NCBI RefSeq assembly: GCF_021272205.1
Contig: NZ_JAJSDX010000010.1
Location: forward strand, 58,153 to 122,152
Source of the DNA: Pantoea sp. Mb-10
Lineage (GTDB): Bacteria; Pseudomonadota; Gammaproteobacteria; Enterobacterales; Enterobacteriaceae
DNA: 64,000 bases
Reading direction: 5' to 3'
The translations under genes and the position numbers were made by a program. Within the stretch, counting starts at the first letter, position 1. The number at the start of each line of letters is the position of its first letter. Below, in pieces: positions 18,506-28,481 of this stretch. Below the pieces are notes generated by a model that was given only the letters and a program-made list of their open reading frames with translations, made no database searches and was not told the DNA's origin.

Positions 18506-19321
18506 ATGTCGTCTGAAGAGTTAGAGCTGGTCTGGAACCATATCAAAGCAGAAGCCAGAGCGTTGGCAGACTGCGAACCGATGCTAGCCAGTTTTTACCA
18601 CGCGACGTTGCTTAAGCATGAAAATCTGGGTAGCGCACTAAGCTATATGCTGGCCAATAAGCTGGCCAATCCCATCATGCCCGCTATCGCTATCCGTGAA
18701 GTGGTTGAAGAAGCATACCGTGAAGATCCGGAAATGATTGTTTCTGCCGCTTATGACATCCAGGCCGTACGCCAGCGCGATCCCGCCATCGATAAATATT
18801 CCACTCCGCTGCTCTATTTGAAAGGGTTTCACGCCCTGCAGGCATATCGTATTGGTCACTGGCTGTGGAAAGAGGGGCGCCGGGCGCTGGCAGTGTACCT
18901 GCAAAATGAGATTTCTGTCTCTTTTGCCGTGGATATCCACCCTGCCGCCCGTATTGGCCGGGGCATCATGCTGGATCACGCCACGGGTATTGTGATTGGC
19001 GAAACGGCAGTGGTGGAAAATGACGTGTCCATTTTGCAATCTGTCACGCTCGGCGGGACCGGCAAAACCAGCGGCGATCGCCATCCGAAAATTCGTGAAG
19101 GGGTGATGATTGGCGCGGGCGCGAAAATTCTCGGCAATATTGAGGTTGGGCGCGGCGCTAAAATTGGCGCGGGATCGGTGGTGTTGCAGCCGGTGCCTCC
19201 GCATACTACGGCTGCGGGCGTACCCGCGCGCATCGTCGGTAAGCCCGGCAGCGAAAAACCGTCAATGGATATGGATCAACACTTCACCGGCGCCGGTTTT
19301 GAATACGGTGACGGCATTTAA
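18506..19321 (+). CDS. cysE: Serine O-acetyltransferase
   Basis: Acetylates serine with acetyl-CoA, the first committed step of cysteine synthesis, and is feedback-inhibited by cysteine. It forms hexamers and binds CysK through its C-terminus. At 271 residues it has the N-terminal helical domain and a left-handed beta-helix of hexapeptide repeats ([30 protein letters not shown]). The C-terminus ends in GDGI, matching the isoleucine-terminated tail that docks in CysK. GGAG lies upstream. Its TAA overlaps the opposing trmL stop. Confidence 0.96.
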   Translation: MSSEELELVWNHIKAEARALADCEPMLASFYHATLLKHENLGSALSYMLANKLANPIMPAIAIREVVEEAYREDPEMIVSAAYDIQAVRQRDPAIDKYSTPLLYLKGFHALQAYRIGHWLWKEGRRALAVYLQNEISVSFAVDIHPAARIGRGIMLDHATGIVIGETAVVENDVSILQSVTLGGTGKTSGDRHPKIREGVMIGAGAKILGNIEVGRGAKIGAGSVVLQPVPPHTTAAGVPARIVGKPGSEKPSMDMDQHFTGAGFEYGDGI

Positions 19322-19791
19322 TTTTGCACGCGCGCGCCGGTGTAATCGAGCTGGCGCCATGCCTCATAAACCACCACCGAAACCGCGTTTGATAAATTCA
19401 TGCTGCGGCTATCAGGCATCATAGGAATGCGAATTTTTTGCTCCGCGGGTAGCGCATTAAGAATCTCAGCGGGCAGTCCTCGGCTCTCTGGCCCAAACAA
19501 CAAATAATCTCCCGCCTCGTAATGCACGGCGCTGTGCGCAGGCGTTCCCTTTGTGGTCAACGCAAACAAGCGCGTTGGCGCTTCGGCAGTTAAAAACGCG
19601 TTATAGTTTGCGTGCTTTTTGAGGGACGTGTATTCGTGGTAATCAAGGCCGGCGCGGCGCAGTCGTTTGTCATCCCAGGCAAATCCCAAAGGCTCAATTA
19701 AATGCAGTTGGAAGCCGGTATTGGCGCACAAACGGATGATATTGCCAGTATTCGGTGGAATTTCAGGTTCAAACAAAACAATGTTAAGCAT
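19318..19791 (-). CDS. trmL: tRNA (cytidine(34)-2'-O)-methyltransferase
   Basis: SPOUT-class methyltransferase that modifies the wobble base of the two tRNA-Leu isoacceptors. The 157-residue protein is exactly the E. coli length. It begins [21 protein letters not shown] and carries the SAM-binding knot segments [11 protein letters not shown] and [24 protein letters not shown]. The longer reading frame back to 19905 runs into cpxA and is not used. It is convergent with cysE, the two stop codons overlapping by 4 bases. Confidence 0.95.
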   Translation of the reverse strand: MLNIVLFEPEIPPNTGNIIRLCANTGFQLHLIEPLGFAWDDKRLRRAGLDYHEYTSLKKHANYNAFLTAEAPTRLFALTTKGTPAHSAVHYEAGDYLLFGPESRGLPAEILNALPAEQKIRIPMMPDSRSMNLSNAVSVVVYEAWRQLDYTGARVQN

Positions 19792-19826
19792 AAGGCCCCC
19801 GGAAACGAGGGCCGAAGCATAGCAAA

Positions 19827-21203
19827 TTATTGACGGGCAGAGTACAAAGGCAACCATATCGTCAGGCGTAAGCCGCCTAATGGACTGTCGTCGGCTTTGA
19901 CCCAACCACGATGCTGCTGCACGGCGGTTTCAACAATCGCTAATCCCAAACCGGTTCCGCCTGATTCGCGATCGCGTGCCTCATCCGTGCGGTAGAAAGG
20001 CCGGAAAATCTGTTCGCGATCTTCCGGGCTGACGCCGGGACCGTCGTCATCCACATGAATCGTAATTCCCTCAATATCCACCGCAAAACTGACGCTGATA
20101 TGCGTATGGGAATAACGCAGTGCGTTGCGAACAATATTTTCCAGTGCGCTTTCCAGCGCGTGGGGGTTGCCATAGAGCGGCCACGGGCCGGGGGGATAGG
20201 GCACATCCATGGTTTTACCCATCTGCTCGGCTTCAAACCGGGCATCTTCCAGTACGCCAGTCCACAGCTGATTGGCTTTCATGGCTTCGCTGACCAACGC
20301 GTTTTTGTGCTGCGTTCGCGACAGCACCAGTAAATCGTTGATCATGCCGTCAAGGCGCTGGGCTTCCGTTTCGATGCGGCCAAGTTCCTTGCTCTCACCC
20401 TGGCGCCTGCGCAACAGGGCGGTGGCCAACTGCAAACGCGTGAGCGGCGTGCGCAGCTCGTGACTGATATCGGACAGCAGACGCTGCTGTGCCGTCATCA
20501 TGCGTTCAAGTGCACTCACCATCTGATTAAAGCTTGAGCCTGCGGCAAGAAACTCTTGGGGGCCAGATTCAAGTTCAGGATGCTGGCGTAAGTTACCGCT
20601 CGCGACCTCATCTGCGGCATATTTTAGCTTGCGAGCGGGTCGCGCTAAGCTCCAGGCCAGCCAGAGTAGCAACGGGGAGCTGATCAGCATGGTAACAATC
20701 AGCAGTAAAAGCGGGCGATCGAACAGTAAGTTAACGAAATCGAGCTGTGAACTGGTGGCAGGACGAATCAAATAGAGCTGATAATTGTCCTCCCCATCCC
20801 GCACGGCAAAGGGGCCGACCATTTCTACGCGACCATATTTTTTCTTTTGCGGATGATCGGCGTTGTCGGATTGACCAATAAAATTACGAATAACCTGCAT
20901 TTCGTTGTGTTGGGCGCCAATAACGCGCCCTTCACTGGTCACCAAAAGCAAACGCTGCCCCGGTGGCGCCCACTTATCGATAGCGCGAAACAGCCGTCGC
21001 CACCACATCAAGTCGTTGGGCGGATCTTGTGAAAGCTCCGCTTCCACATGCTGTTCTATCATGGTGCCTTGGCGTTGTTCGCTCTCCAGCAGCGCTGTCA
21101 TCTGGCGCGAATCCAGCTTAGGCACCATCAACACCAGCATCAATACCAACGCCAACGTTAACCAAAAAATGGCGAAGATGCGGGTGGTCAAACTTCCTAT
21201 CAT
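19827..21203 (-). CDS. cpxA: Envelope-stress sensor histidine kinase CpxA
   Basis: Inner-membrane sensor kinase/phosphatase for CpxR, responding to misfolded envelope proteins and restrained by CpxP. Two membrane segments (about residues 7-28 and 163-187) flank a periplasmic sensor domain. A HAMP region follows, then [13 protein letters not shown] with the phosphorylated histidine H248, the N box ([11 protein letters not shown]), and ATP-binding [12 protein letters not shown] and GTGLGLAIV. The 458 residues match the family. Its ATG overlaps the cpxR stop (ATGA). Confidence 0.96.
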   Translation of the reverse strand: MIGSLTTRIFAIFWLTLALVLMLVLMVPKLDSRQMTALLESEQRQGTMIEQHVEAELSQDPPNDLMWWRRLFRAIDKWAPPGQRLLLVTSEGRVIGAQHNEMQVIRNFIGQSDNADHPQKKKYGRVEMVGPFAVRDGEDNYQLYLIRPATSSQLDFVNLLFDRPLLLLIVTMLISSPLLLWLAWSLARPARKLKYAADEVASGNLRQHPELESGPQEFLAAGSSFNQMVSALERMMTAQQRLLSDISHELRTPLTRLQLATALLRRRQGESKELGRIETEAQRLDGMINDLLVLSRTQHKNALVSEAMKANQLWTGVLEDARFEAEQMGKTMDVPYPPGPWPLYGNPHALESALENIVRNALRYSHTHISVSFAVDIEGITIHVDDDGPGVSPEDREQIFRPFYRTDEARDRESGGTGLGLAIVETAVQQHRGWVKADDSPLGGLRLTIWLPLYSARQ

Positions 21204-21898
21204 GATGCTGAAACCATGAGATAACCGCGTCCGCGCAGCGTTTTAAACCACGAGTGGCCATCGCGGCGTTCAGGCAATTTACGGCGTAGATTAGAGATGT
21301 GCATATCAATAGCGCGATCAAAGGGCGTGAGACGCTTGCCCAGCACTTCTTGACTGAGGTGTTCGCGCGAGACAACTTGGCCTAAGTGCTGTGCCAGTAA
21401 ATAAAGCAGTGTGAATTCCGTACCGGTCAGATCCAGCGTTTCACTATCAAAACTGGCTTCCTGACGGCCCGGATTTAGGCGCAGGCAGTCAACTTCAAGC
21501 GTTGGCGAACTGTTATCATGCTGCTGTTGCTGTTCGCTCCAGTTAGAACGGCGCAAAATCGCTCGGATACGGGCCACCAGTTCGCGATCGTTAAACGGTT
21601 TGGGTAAATAATCATCCGCGCCCAATTCTAATCCCAGTACCCGATCGAGCTCGCTGCCGCGTGCGGTGAGCATGATGACCGGCGTCTGGTGCTGCTGGCG
21701 CAACTCTTTCAGCGTGTCGATACCGTTTTTCTTCGGCATCATCACATCAAGCAACAGCAAATCCACGGAATTGTCCAACAGGTTAAGCGCCTGCTCACCA
21801 TCGCTGGCGACAATCACCTCAAAACCTTCCATTTCAAGCAGTTCTTTAAGCAGCGAAGTCAATTCGCGATCGTCATCAACCAACAGGATTTTATGCAT
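21200..21898 (-). CDS. cpxR: Response regulator CpxR
   Basis: OmpR-family transcription factor that activates envelope-stress genes. The receiver domain begins HKILLVDDDREL with phospho-acceptor D51 in LLLLDVMMPKK, and ends with the conserved lysine in ADDYLPKPFN. The C-terminal winged helix has RAIDMHISNLRRKL and FKTLRGRGYL. ATG at 21898 gives 232 residues, as in E. coli; the upstream extension crosses the promoter. It is divergent from cpxP, with a CpxR box between them. Confidence 0.97.
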   Translation of the reverse strand: MHKILLVDDDRELTSLLKELLEMEGFEVIVASDGEQALNLLDNSVDLLLLDVMMPKKNGIDTLKELRQQHQTPVIMLTARGSELDRVLGLELGADDYLPKPFNDRELVARIRAILRRSNWSEQQQQHDNSSPTLEVDCLRLNPGRQEASFDSETLDLTGTEFTLLYLLAQHLGQVVSREHLSQEVLGKRLTPFDRAIDMHISNLRRKLPERRDGHSWFKTLRGRGYLMVSAS

Positions 21899-21952
21899 TT
21901 TTATTGCCCTCCGCAGGCAAAATACCGTGTTCTTATACTGGCAATCCAACGC

Positions 21953-21967
21953 TTTACTTAGTTTTAC
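21953..21967. promoter_or_regulatory. CpxR box between cpxR and cpxP
   Basis: TTTAC-N5-TTTAC at 21953-21967 reads GTAAA-N5-GTAAA on the minus strand, an exact match to the CpxR consensus spacing. It lies 55 bases upstream of cpxR and 82 upstream of cpxP, so it can serve autoregulation and cpxP activation. Confidence 0.9.
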
Positions 21968-22048
21968 ACCCCCTGACGGATGTTTGCAGCTACGGTCGTA
22001 CACTGGCTCTCGTTGAATCGCAAAACGGAACGAACTGGGAGTAGAACG

Positions 22049-22561
22049 ATGCGCCATTTAACCGTCGTCGTCATTGCCTCAGTGATGGTGTTAAGCCACA
22101 CCAGCGCGGCAAGGGCAGACACCACGACGATGGGTGAGATGCATCAGGCTGGTGGATTGACGACAGGCAGTATGACGCATAATCCGCAAAGCAACATGTT
22201 CGACGGCATTGAACTCACTGAACAGCAGCGGCAGCAGATGCGCGATCTGATGCAGCAAGCCCGACATGAAAGGCCCGCGTTAAGCGTTCAGGATGTTGAA
22301 ACTATGCATGACCTTGTGACAGCAGACAAATTTAACGAATCGGCTATCCGACAGCAGGCAGAAAAACAAGTTCGCGCCCAAGTTGAACTGCAAGTCGAGA
22401 TGGCGCGAGTACGCAATCAGATGTATCACCTGCTAACGCCTGCGCAGCAAGCGACATTGCAGAAGAACTATGAGCGTCGCCTTCTAGAAATGCGTCGGCT
22501 CTCGAAATTGCAGCCATCCTCATCGCTGCATGCAGTGAGTAGTACCAGCAGTAACCAGTAA
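22049..22561 (+). CDS. cpxP: Periplasmic stress adaptor CpxP
   Basis: Small periplasmic LTxxQ-family protein that inhibits CpxA and is removed with misfolded proteins by DegP. It has a signal peptide (MRHLTVVVIASVMVLS, cleaved near ARA) and two LTxxQ motifs (LTEQQRQQMRDLM and LTPAQQATLQ), separated by a helical region. The ATG at 22049 gives 170 residues. The tail SSSLHAVSSTSS resembles the E. coli protein. The 3' untranslated region carries CpxQ. Confidence 0.94.
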   Translation: MRHLTVVVIASVMVLSHTSAARADTTTMGEMHQAGGLTTGSMTHNPQSNMFDGIELTEQQRQQMRDLMQQARHERPALSVQDVETMHDLVTADKFNESAIRQQAEKQVRAQVELQVEMARVRNQMYHLLTPAQQATLQKNYERRLLEMRRLSKLQPSSSLHAVSSTSSNQ

Positions 22562-22574
22562 CATAGTATCCCTG

Positions 22575-22632
22575 TTTTCCTTGCCATAGACACCATCCCT
22601 GTCTTCCCCGCCATGATGGCGGGGTTTTTTTT
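22575..22632 (+). ncRNA. cpxQ: CpxQ small RNA (3' end of cpxP mRNA)
   Basis: Positions 22575-22605, beginning TTTTCCTTGCCATAGACA, match what I recall of E. coli CpxQ, which RNase E releases from the cpxP 3' end. CpxQ acts with Hfq to repress membrane-protein mRNAs. The terminator stem is CCCCGCCA (22606-22613), loop TGA, TGGCGGGG (22617-22624), then eight T. The stem sequence differs from the E. coli one while the single-stranded seed region is kept. Confidence 0.85.
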
Positions 22633-22809
22633 GCTGAAAATCTGCTGGGGATGCGCTCATAGAAAGCCACTGCTTTTCGTAAGCTGCATAACGCGCTCAG
22701 TCTAAGACAGGCAAGAGGAGTGGCAACGATTCGCGCTGTGCTGGCTCCGTACGCTGATGGTAGAATTACTTTATCTGCGGCTAACCGTTAGGCGCCAGCG
22801 AGGCACGGT

Positions 22810-23718
22810 ATGGATTCCAGCTATGCAAAATTAGTTAATCGGGCGGCGCTGGCGGCGACCACGCTGGCGACGCTCCTGTTAATTGTGAAGATTTTCGCCT
22901 GGTGGTACACCGGCTCTGTCAGCGTCTTGGCTGCGCTCGTGGATTCCCTGGTGGATATTGCTGCTTCCCTGACGAACTTGCTGGTGGTGCGCTATTCACT
23001 GCAGCCCGCTGACGATGATCACACCTTCGGCCACGGTAAGGCCGAGTCGCTCGCCGCACTGGCACAGAGCATGTTCATTTCGGGCTCCGCGTTGTTTTTG
23101 TTCCTGACGGGGATCCAGCATTTGGCTTCGCCCGAAACGCTGCATGCCCCACTGGTTGGCATTGTTGTCACGCTGGTCGCACTTTTCTCTACGCTGCTTT
23201 TGGTCGCTTTTCAACGCTGGGTCGTGCGGCACACCGGCAGTCAGGCGATCCGCGCGGATATGCTGCATTATCAATCCGATGTGGTAATGAACGGCGCGAT
23301 TTTGATTGCGTTGGGTCTCAGTAGCTATGGCTTCGTGCGCGCCGATGCGCTCTTCGCGTTGGGGATCGGAATATATATCCTTTATAACGCGTTGCGCATG
23401 GGCTACGAGGCAGTGCAATCGCTGCTCGACCGTGCGCTCCCCGAAGAAGAGAAGCAAATCATTATGGACGTGGTGAGCGGCTGGACAGGGGTACGTGGCG
23501 CGCACGCGTTACGCACCCGACAGTCCGGGCCAACGCGTTTTATCCAGCTGCATTTGGAAATGGACGATCACTTACCGCTGGTTCAGGCGCATCAAATGGC
23601 GGATGAAATTGAGCGCGCGCTGCGGGTAAAATTCCCAGGCTCTGACGTCATCATTCATCAGGATCCCTGCTCCGCCGTGCCTCATCATCAGCGCGGCTTT
23701 TTTAGCATAAAAGAATGA
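22810..23718 (+). CDS. fieF: Cation-efflux pump FieF (YiiP), CDF family
   Basis: Inner-membrane zinc/iron proton antiporter acting as a homodimer. Six membrane segments lie in residues 12-205, followed by a cytoplasmic metal-binding domain. The transport-site residues are all visible: D45 and D49 in LVDSLVDI, and H153 and D157 in LHYQSD. The C-terminal domain has the [14 protein letters not shown] and IIHQDPC metal-site segments. The 302 residues are close to the 300 of E. coli. It is a single gene between cpxP and pfkA. Confidence 0.96.
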   Translation: MDSSYAKLVNRAALAATTLATLLLIVKIFAWWYTGSVSVLAALVDSLVDIAASLTNLLVVRYSLQPADDDHTFGHGKAESLAALAQSMFISGSALFLFLTGIQHLASPETLHAPLVGIVVTLVALFSTLLLVAFQRWVVRHTGSQAIRADMLHYQSDVVMNGAILIALGLSSYGFVRADALFALGIGIYILYNALRMGYEAVQSLLDRALPEEEKQIIMDVVSGWTGVRGAHALRTRQSGPTRFIQLHLEMDDHLPLVQAHQMADEIERALRVKFPGSDVIIHQDPCSAVPHHQRGFFSIKE

Positions 23719-23792
23719 ATATCAATGGGTTAAGTTTCATTGTCTCTTCATTTTTAACAATTTCGTAAAAAATTAGCGAAAACTTGTCTGAC

Positions 23793-23826
23793 CTGAATCA
23801 ATTCAGCTGCAAGCCTTTGATATACT
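23793..23826 (+). promoter_or_regulatory. pfkA promoter with Cra-type operator
   Basis: The palindrome CTGAAT-CA-ATTCAG (23793-23806) matches the Cra (FruR) operator type. TATACT at 23821-23826 is a good -10, so the operator covers the expected -35 position. This fits the known repression of glycolytic pfkA by Cra. Confidence 0.75.
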
Positions 23827-23916
23827 ATTTGCAACTATTAGCCAGGTGACGGCACGGTTCACCAGCGGATTGCCTGGCAGGAATAATCCTTCGTTTTGAA
23901 CAATCCAGAGGTTGTC

Positions 23917-24879
23917 ATGATCAAAAGAATCGGAGTACTGACCAGCGGCGGCGACGCCCCAGGCATGAACGCAGCCATTCGCGGAGTTGTCCGTTCCGCG
24001 CTGAGTGAAGGCCTTGAAGTTTTTGGTATCTACGACGGCTATCTGGGATTGTACGAAGACCGCATGATCAACCTCGACCGGTATAGCGTTTCCGATATGA
24101 TCAATCGCGGCGGTACCTTCTTGGGGTCTGCTCGTTTTCCTGAGTTCCGCAACGATGAAGTGCGTCAGGTCGCGATTGAAAATATGAAGAAGCGAGGTAT
24201 CGATGCGCTGGTCGTTATCGGTGGTGACGGTTCTTATATGGGCGCTAAACGCCTGACCGAGATGGGCTTTCCCTGCATCGGGCTGCCTGGCACCATTGAT
24301 AATGACGTTGCCGGCACCGATTACACTATCGGCTATTTCACCGCGTTGGAAACGGTTGTTGAAGCCATTGACCGCCTGCGCGACACCTCTTCCTCACATC
24401 AGCGTATCTCGATTGTGGAAGTGATGGGGCGCTACTGCGGCGATCTCACCTTAGCGGCCTCGATCGCTGGCGGCTGCGAGTTTATTGTCCTGCCAGAAAT
24501 TCCTTATACGCGTGAAGAGCTGGTTGAAGAGATTAAAGCAGGTATCGCGAAGGGTAAAAAACACGCCATCGTGGCGATCACCGAGCACATTTGCGATATC
24601 GACGACTTGGCGAAATTCATTGAGTCGGAAACCAAGCGTGAAACGCGCGCCACGGTCTTGGGCCATATTCAGCGTGGCGGCGCGCCTTGCGCCTATGACC
24701 GTATTCTGGCGTCGCGCATGGGCGCGTACTCCATTGAGCTGCTGCTGCAAGGCTATGGTGGTCGCTGTGTCGGCATCCAAAATGAAAAGATGGTGCACCA
24801 CGACATCATCGACGCCATTGAAAACATGAAGCGTCCGTTTAAACGCGACTGGCTGGATACGGCGAAAAAACTCTACTGA
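23917..24879 (+). CDS. pfkA: 6-phosphofructokinase I
   Basis: ATP-dependent phosphorylation of fructose 6-phosphate, the committed step of glycolysis. It is an allosteric tetramer activated by ADP and inhibited by PEP. The N-terminus [22 protein letters not shown] binds [12 protein letters not shown] and [18 protein letters not shown] hold the catalytic aspartate, and [10 protein letters not shown] binds the sugar. ATG at 23917 gives 320 residues, as in E. coli; the 7 codons upstream are not homologous. Confidence 0.97.
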   Translation: MIKRIGVLTSGGDAPGMNAAIRGVVRSALSEGLEVFGIYDGYLGLYEDRMINLDRYSVSDMINRGGTFLGSARFPEFRNDEVRQVAIENMKKRGIDALVVIGGDGSYMGAKRLTEMGFPCIGLPGTIDNDVAGTDYTIGYFTALETVVEAIDRLRDTSSSHQRISIVEVMGRYCGDLTLAASIAGGCEFIVLPEIPYTREELVEEIKAGIAKGKKHAIVAITEHICDIDDLAKFIESETKRETRATVLGHIQRGGAPCAYDRILASRMGAYSIELLLQGYGGRCVGIQNEKMVHHDIIDAIENMKRPFKRDWLDTAKKLY

Positions 24880-24892
24880 TTTTACGACACGC

Positions 24893-24921
24893 AGGCGCGA
24901 GACCGTCGCGCCTCTTTTTTT
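24893..24921 (+). terminator. pfkA terminator
   Basis: AGGCGCGA (24893-24900), loop GACCG, TCGCGCCT (24906-24913), then C and seven T. It is a strong intrinsic terminator 13 bases after the pfkA stop. Confidence 0.85.
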
Positions 24922-25024
24922 CTTTTCTATATTCTTTCGCGTTATAAAGGCTCATTTTTAATTCTTTAAGCTGCCAATAAGTTTATGTCAGTCTTGCGCA
25001 ATAACGACCTCGGGAGAGCAAGCA

Positions 25025-26014
25025 ATGAACAAGTGGAGTATTGGCATTACCCTTTTACTGGCTTCTACCAGCGTTTTGGCAAAGGATATTCAGCTTTTAA
25101 ACGTCTCTTACGATCCCACCCGTGAGCTTTACGAACAGTACAACAAAGCCTTTAGTGCGCACTATAAGCAAGAAACGGGCGACAACGTGGTTATTCGTCA
25201 ATCGCACGGCGGCTCGGGTAAGCAAGCGACTTCGGTTATCAACGGTATTCGTGCCGATGTGGTGACGCTTGCGCTGCAATCGGATATAGACGCCATCGCC
25301 GAACGTGGTCGCATTGATAAAAACTGGATCAAACGCCTGCCAGATAACTCCGCGCCCTATACGTCAACCATCGTGTTCCTGGTGCGCAAGGGCAATCCCA
25401 AGGGGATTCATGACTGGAGCGACCTGACGAAGCCGGGCGTTTCAGTTATCACGCCCAATCCAAAAACCTCCGGTGGCGCACGCTGGAACTATTTGGCCGC
25501 GTGGGGTTGGGCGCTTGATCATAACAATGGCGATCAGGCCAAAGCACAGGCCTATGTCAAAGCGCTGTTCAAAAATGTCGAAGTTCAGGATTCTGGCGCG
25601 CGCGGTGCAACAAATACCTTTGTTGAGCGTGGCATTGGCGATGTGTTGATTGCATGGGAAAACGAAGCCTATTTGGCGGTAAATAAACTGGGCAAAGACA
25701 AATTCGAGATCATCACGCCAAGCGAGTCTATTCTGGCGGAGCCGACGGTCTCGGTGGTCGATAAAGTGGTTGATGAGCAGGGTACGCGTAAAGTGGCTGA
25801 CGCCTACTTGAAATACCTCTACTCGCCAGAAGGGCAAACCATCGCCGCACAGAACTTCTACCGTCCACGCGACCCGGAAGTCGCGAAAAAGTTTGCCAGC
25901 ACCTTTGCGCCGGTCAAACTGTTTACCATCGACAGCAAATTTGGCGGCTGGGCGCAGGCACAAAAAGCACACTTTGCTGACGGCGGTAGCTACGACCAGA
26001 TCATGAAACCGTAA
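25025..26014 (+). CDS. sbp: Periplasmic sulfate-binding protein
   Basis: Substrate-binding subunit for the CysTWA sulfate/thiosulfate ABC importer. The signal peptide [19 protein letters not shown] is cleaved before KD. The mature protein shows [17 protein letters not shown] and the sulfate-contact loops [25 protein letters not shown] and [15 protein letters not shown]. At 329 residues it has the family length. It is monocistronic, with its own terminator. The expected CysB site upstream could not be picked out with confidence. Confidence 0.96.
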   Translation: MNKWSIGITLLLASTSVLAKDIQLLNVSYDPTRELYEQYNKAFSAHYKQETGDNVVIRQSHGGSGKQATSVINGIRADVVTLALQSDIDAIAERGRIDKNWIKRLPDNSAPYTSTIVFLVRKGNPKGIHDWSDLTKPGVSVITPNPKTSGGARWNYLAAWGWALDHNNGDQAKAQAYVKALFKNVEVQDSGARGATNTFVERGIGDVLIAWENEAYLAVNKLGKDKFEIITPSESILAEPTVSVVDKVVDEQGTRKVADAYLKYLYSPEGQTIAAQNFYRPRDPEVAKKFASTFAPVKLFTIDSKFGGWAQAQKAHFADGGSYDQIMKP

Positions 26015-26036
26015 TCGCGCGCGTGTAGTATTGAAG

Positions 26037-26063
26037 CGGTCAGCCTTGTGCTGGCCGTTTTCG
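26037..26063 (+). terminator. sbp terminator
   Basis: CGGTCAGC (26037-26044) pairs with GCTGGCCG (26050-26057) with one G-U, then TTTTCGTTT. It is an intrinsic terminator 22 bases after sbp. Confidence 0.7.
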
Positions 26064-26112
26064 TTTCGGCAGTTAATCGCTTGGGCGCGGTGTGTAATTG
26101 AGGAGTGGGGCT

Positions 26113-26874
26113 ATGCGGGAGCGTCGCTATGCGCTCAAGGTGCTGATGATGAGCGTGTTAATTCTGGTTGTCGCGCTTGTCGCGGGTGCCTGGCACTGGC
26201 ATAAAAATGCGGATGCACTCTGGCAAATTGTCAGTGAGAAATGCGTGCCCAACATGGCCCGCACCGGCAACCCCGCGCCCTGCGATCGCGTTGATACGGC
26301 GCAAGGCTTTGTTATCCTAAAAGATCGCAATGGGCCGCTACAGTATTTATTAATTCCTATCGCGCGTATTACCGGCATGGAGAGCCCCGCGCTGCTGCAA
26401 CCGGATACGCCTAATCTGTTCGCTGAAGCCTGGCAAGCACGCGGGCGGCTGGCGGAGAAGCGCGGCGCACCGATTGCCGATAGTGCCTTGTCGCTGGCTA
26501 TCAATTCGCAATATGGCCGTACGCAAAATCAGCTGCATATTCATCTCTCCTGCCTGCGTCCTGACGTGCGTCGACAGCTGGACAGCCTGAACCCACAGCT
26601 CAGCGCGCGGTGGCAGCCGGTAACGCTGCTTCAACATCGCTACCTGATCCGCACGCTTACAGAGGCTGAGTTAAACGACGAGAGCGCGTTTCTCCGTTTG
26701 GCAAACGAAATACCGGCGGCACGGGCAGCGATGGGAGAATATGGTTTAGCCATGACGACGCTACCAGACGGGCGACTGGTATTATTGGCGGTGGCACGAA
26801 GCTGGTTGGCGTTGAATCGGGGATCGGCAGAAGAGTTGCAGGATCATCAATGCCAGATCCTGCAACAGCCATAG
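26113..26874 (+). CDS. cdh: CDP-diacylglycerol diphosphatase
   Basis: Membrane-anchored hydrolase that splits CDP-diacylglycerol to phosphatidate and CMP. It has one N-terminal membrane segment (VLMMSVLILVVALVAGAW) and a periplasmic HIT-like domain with the QLHIHLSCLRPDV histidine motif. ATG at 26113, preceded by GAGGAG, gives 253 residues; the TTG at 26098 overlaps that Shine-Dalgarno and is rejected. The order sbp-cdh-tpiA matches E. coli. The last 40 bases of the gene contain a perfect 11-bp inverted repeat. Confidence 0.92.
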   Translation: MRERRYALKVLMMSVLILVVALVAGAWHWHKNADALWQIVSEKCVPNMARTGNPAPCDRVDTAQGFVILKDRNGPLQYLLIPIARITGMESPALLQPDTPNLFAEAWQARGRLAEKRGAPIADSALSLAINSQYGRTQNQLHIHLSCLRPDVRRQLDSLNPQLSARWQPVTLLQHRYLIRTLTEAELNDESAFLRLANEIPAARAAMGEYGLAMTTLPDGRLVLLAVARSWLALNRGSAEELQDHQCQILQQP

Positions 26875-26890
26875 CGGCCCGACGGGCCGC
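26874..26890. terminator. Hairpin between convergent cdh and tpiA
   Basis: GCGGCCC (26874-26880), loop GAC, GGGCCGC (26884-26890). The very stable 7-bp G/C stem overlaps the last base of the cdh stop. There is no T-tract on either strand. Confidence 0.45.
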
Positions 26891-26899
26891 ACAGCGCGA

Positions 26900-27667
26900 T
26901 TAGGCGCTTTTCGCCGCGGCAGCGGCTTTCACGATGGCGGCAAAGGCATCGGCTTTCAGTGAAGCTCCGCCCACCAGCGCGCCGTCGATATCGGGCTGAG
27001 TAAACAGTTCAGCCGCGTTCTTGTCGTTCACAGAACCGCCGTACTGAATGATGACCTGCTGCGCGATCGCCGCATCTTTTTTCGCGATATGGTCGCGGAT
27101 AAATTTGTGAACCGCTTGTGCCTGCGCGGGGGTCGCGGATTTGCCGGTACCAATCGCCCAAACGGGCTCATAGGCGATAACGACGCCTTCGAAAGCTGCT
27201 GCGCCCTGCGTTTCCAGCACGGCATCAATCTGACGCGCGCACACTTCTTCCGTTTTACCCGCTTCGTTTTCTGCGTCGGTTTCACCAATGCACAGCACCG
27301 GTACCAAACCTGCTTCTTTCAGCACGGCGAATTTTTTGGCAATCAGCTCGTCGCTCTCTTTGTGGTAAGTGCGGCGTTCTGAGTGACCAATAATGATGTA
27401 TTTCGCGCCGACATCCTTGAGCATGTCAGCCGAGGTTTCACCGGTAAACGCACCTGACAAATTCACATCCACGTTCTGCGCACCTAAGGCAATGTGGCTA
27501 TCGGAAAGGGCGTGATGCGCCTGATCGAGATAGAGCGCAGGAGGAGCAATCGCGACACCGCAGCCTTCCACACCGGACAGTGCGTTGCGCAGACCGTCAA
27601 TCAGCTCGCCCGTCATGTGCTTGCTGCCATTCAGTTTCCAGTTACCCATAACCAGTGGATGTCGCAT
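26900..27667 (-). CDS. tpiA: Triose-phosphate isomerase
   Basis: Interconverts dihydroxyacetone phosphate and glyceraldehyde 3-phosphate; a cytoplasmic (beta/alpha)8 dimer. MGNWKLNGS carries the catalytic lysine, IIGHSERR the histidine, and [16 protein letters not shown] the glutamate and flexible loop; [15 protein letters not shown] binds phosphate. ATG at 27667 behind AGGAAAG gives 255 residues, as in E. coli. The leader contains a hairpin CGCTGCC/GGCAGCG (27701-27718) and a TATACT -10 on the minus strand at 27732-27737. Confidence 0.97.
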   Translation of the reverse strand: MRHPLVMGNWKLNGSKHMTGELIDGLRNALSGVEGCGVAIAPPALYLDQAHHALSDSHIALGAQNVDVNLSGAFTGETSADMLKDVGAKYIIIGHSERRTYHKESDELIAKKFAVLKEAGLVPVLCIGETDAENEAGKTEEVCARQIDAVLETQGAAAFEGVVIAYEPVWAIGTGKSATPAQAQAVHKFIRDHIAKKDAAIAQQVIIQYGGSVNDKNAAELFTQPDIDGALVGGASLKADAFAAIVKAAAAAKSA

Positions 27668-27787
27668 TCTTTCCTCCGCATAACGCGATTGGTGAAAAAG
27701 CGCTGCCCGCAGGCAGCGATGTCTGCCAGACAGTATAATGATCAAATGTATCGCTGGCTTTGCTTTTCGTCATTTTCAGTGAACGAC

Positions 27788-28378
27788 TCAGGGGGTTGCG
27801 AGCGCCAGTTTTATCGGTTCAACGGCGAACGTCAGTCCCTTATCGCCATTATCCGCGACCACAAAGCGCAGCGCGCCTTCGGTGCGAGAAAAATAGCGTA
27901 CGCCCTTGCCCGCGCTGAGTAATTCACTGAGCTTTTTACGGCCATCGTCTGCCGATAAACCCGGTATAAAGAAGCGTAGCATCGCGGTCATATAATCCAT
28001 GGCGCGTTCCTGAGCCGCCTTCATGTCCGGACCGGGAACGGGTAGCCAGGTAATTTGCAGCGTTTTGATCTTGCCCGTGCCCTGTTCAAGCGCCGTTGAA
28101 GCATACAGCGTCTCACTGATCTTACTGGCGGCGCGCGTGAGGTTGCTGTTGTCCCCGCGGCTGTCGATGGCACGGTACTCCATCAGCGGAAGCGTCGGGT
28201 TAGTGACATTGAACTTTTCGCGAAACTGCCCGATGGTCATATCGAACGTGGGCGCGCCAGCCAGTAAATAGGGCGCGGCGGGCAGATGATTACCGCGATC
28301 CTGCGGTATCGCGTCCTCGGCAACAGCGGGGAAGATCAGCGCGAGGCTCACCAGCAGCGCCACGGGCAGGTTGTTCAT
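27788..28378 (-). CDS. yiiQ: Exported DUF1454 family protein YiiQ
   Basis: A 196-residue protein of unknown function found next to tpiA in Enterobacterales. It starts with a signal peptide (MNNLPVALLVSLALIFPAVA, cleaved before ED), so it is expected in the periplasm. The body includes TFDMTIGQFREKFNVTNP and ITWLPVPGP, and no catalytic motif is recognised. In E. coli yiiR lies between yiiQ and fpr; here only 103 bases separate them and no yiiR is present. Confidence 0.88.
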   Translation of the reverse strand: MNNLPVALLVSLALIFPAVAEDAIPQDRGNHLPAAPYLLAGAPTFDMTIGQFREKFNVTNPTLPLMEYRAIDSRGDNSNLTRAASKISETLYASTALEQGTGKIKTLQITWLPVPGPDMKAAQERAMDYMTAMLRFFIPGLSADDGRKKLSELLSAGKGVRYFSRTEGALRFVVADNGDKGLTFAVEPIKLALATP

Positions 28379-28481
28379 TGCTACGACCCTGAATCATTAA
28401 CTTAGGCCACGATTAGAACGGTTTTTACCCTGTAAAGTCAAAAGCCGACCGGGAAAATCCTCATCTTTATCGCGGCCCTGT

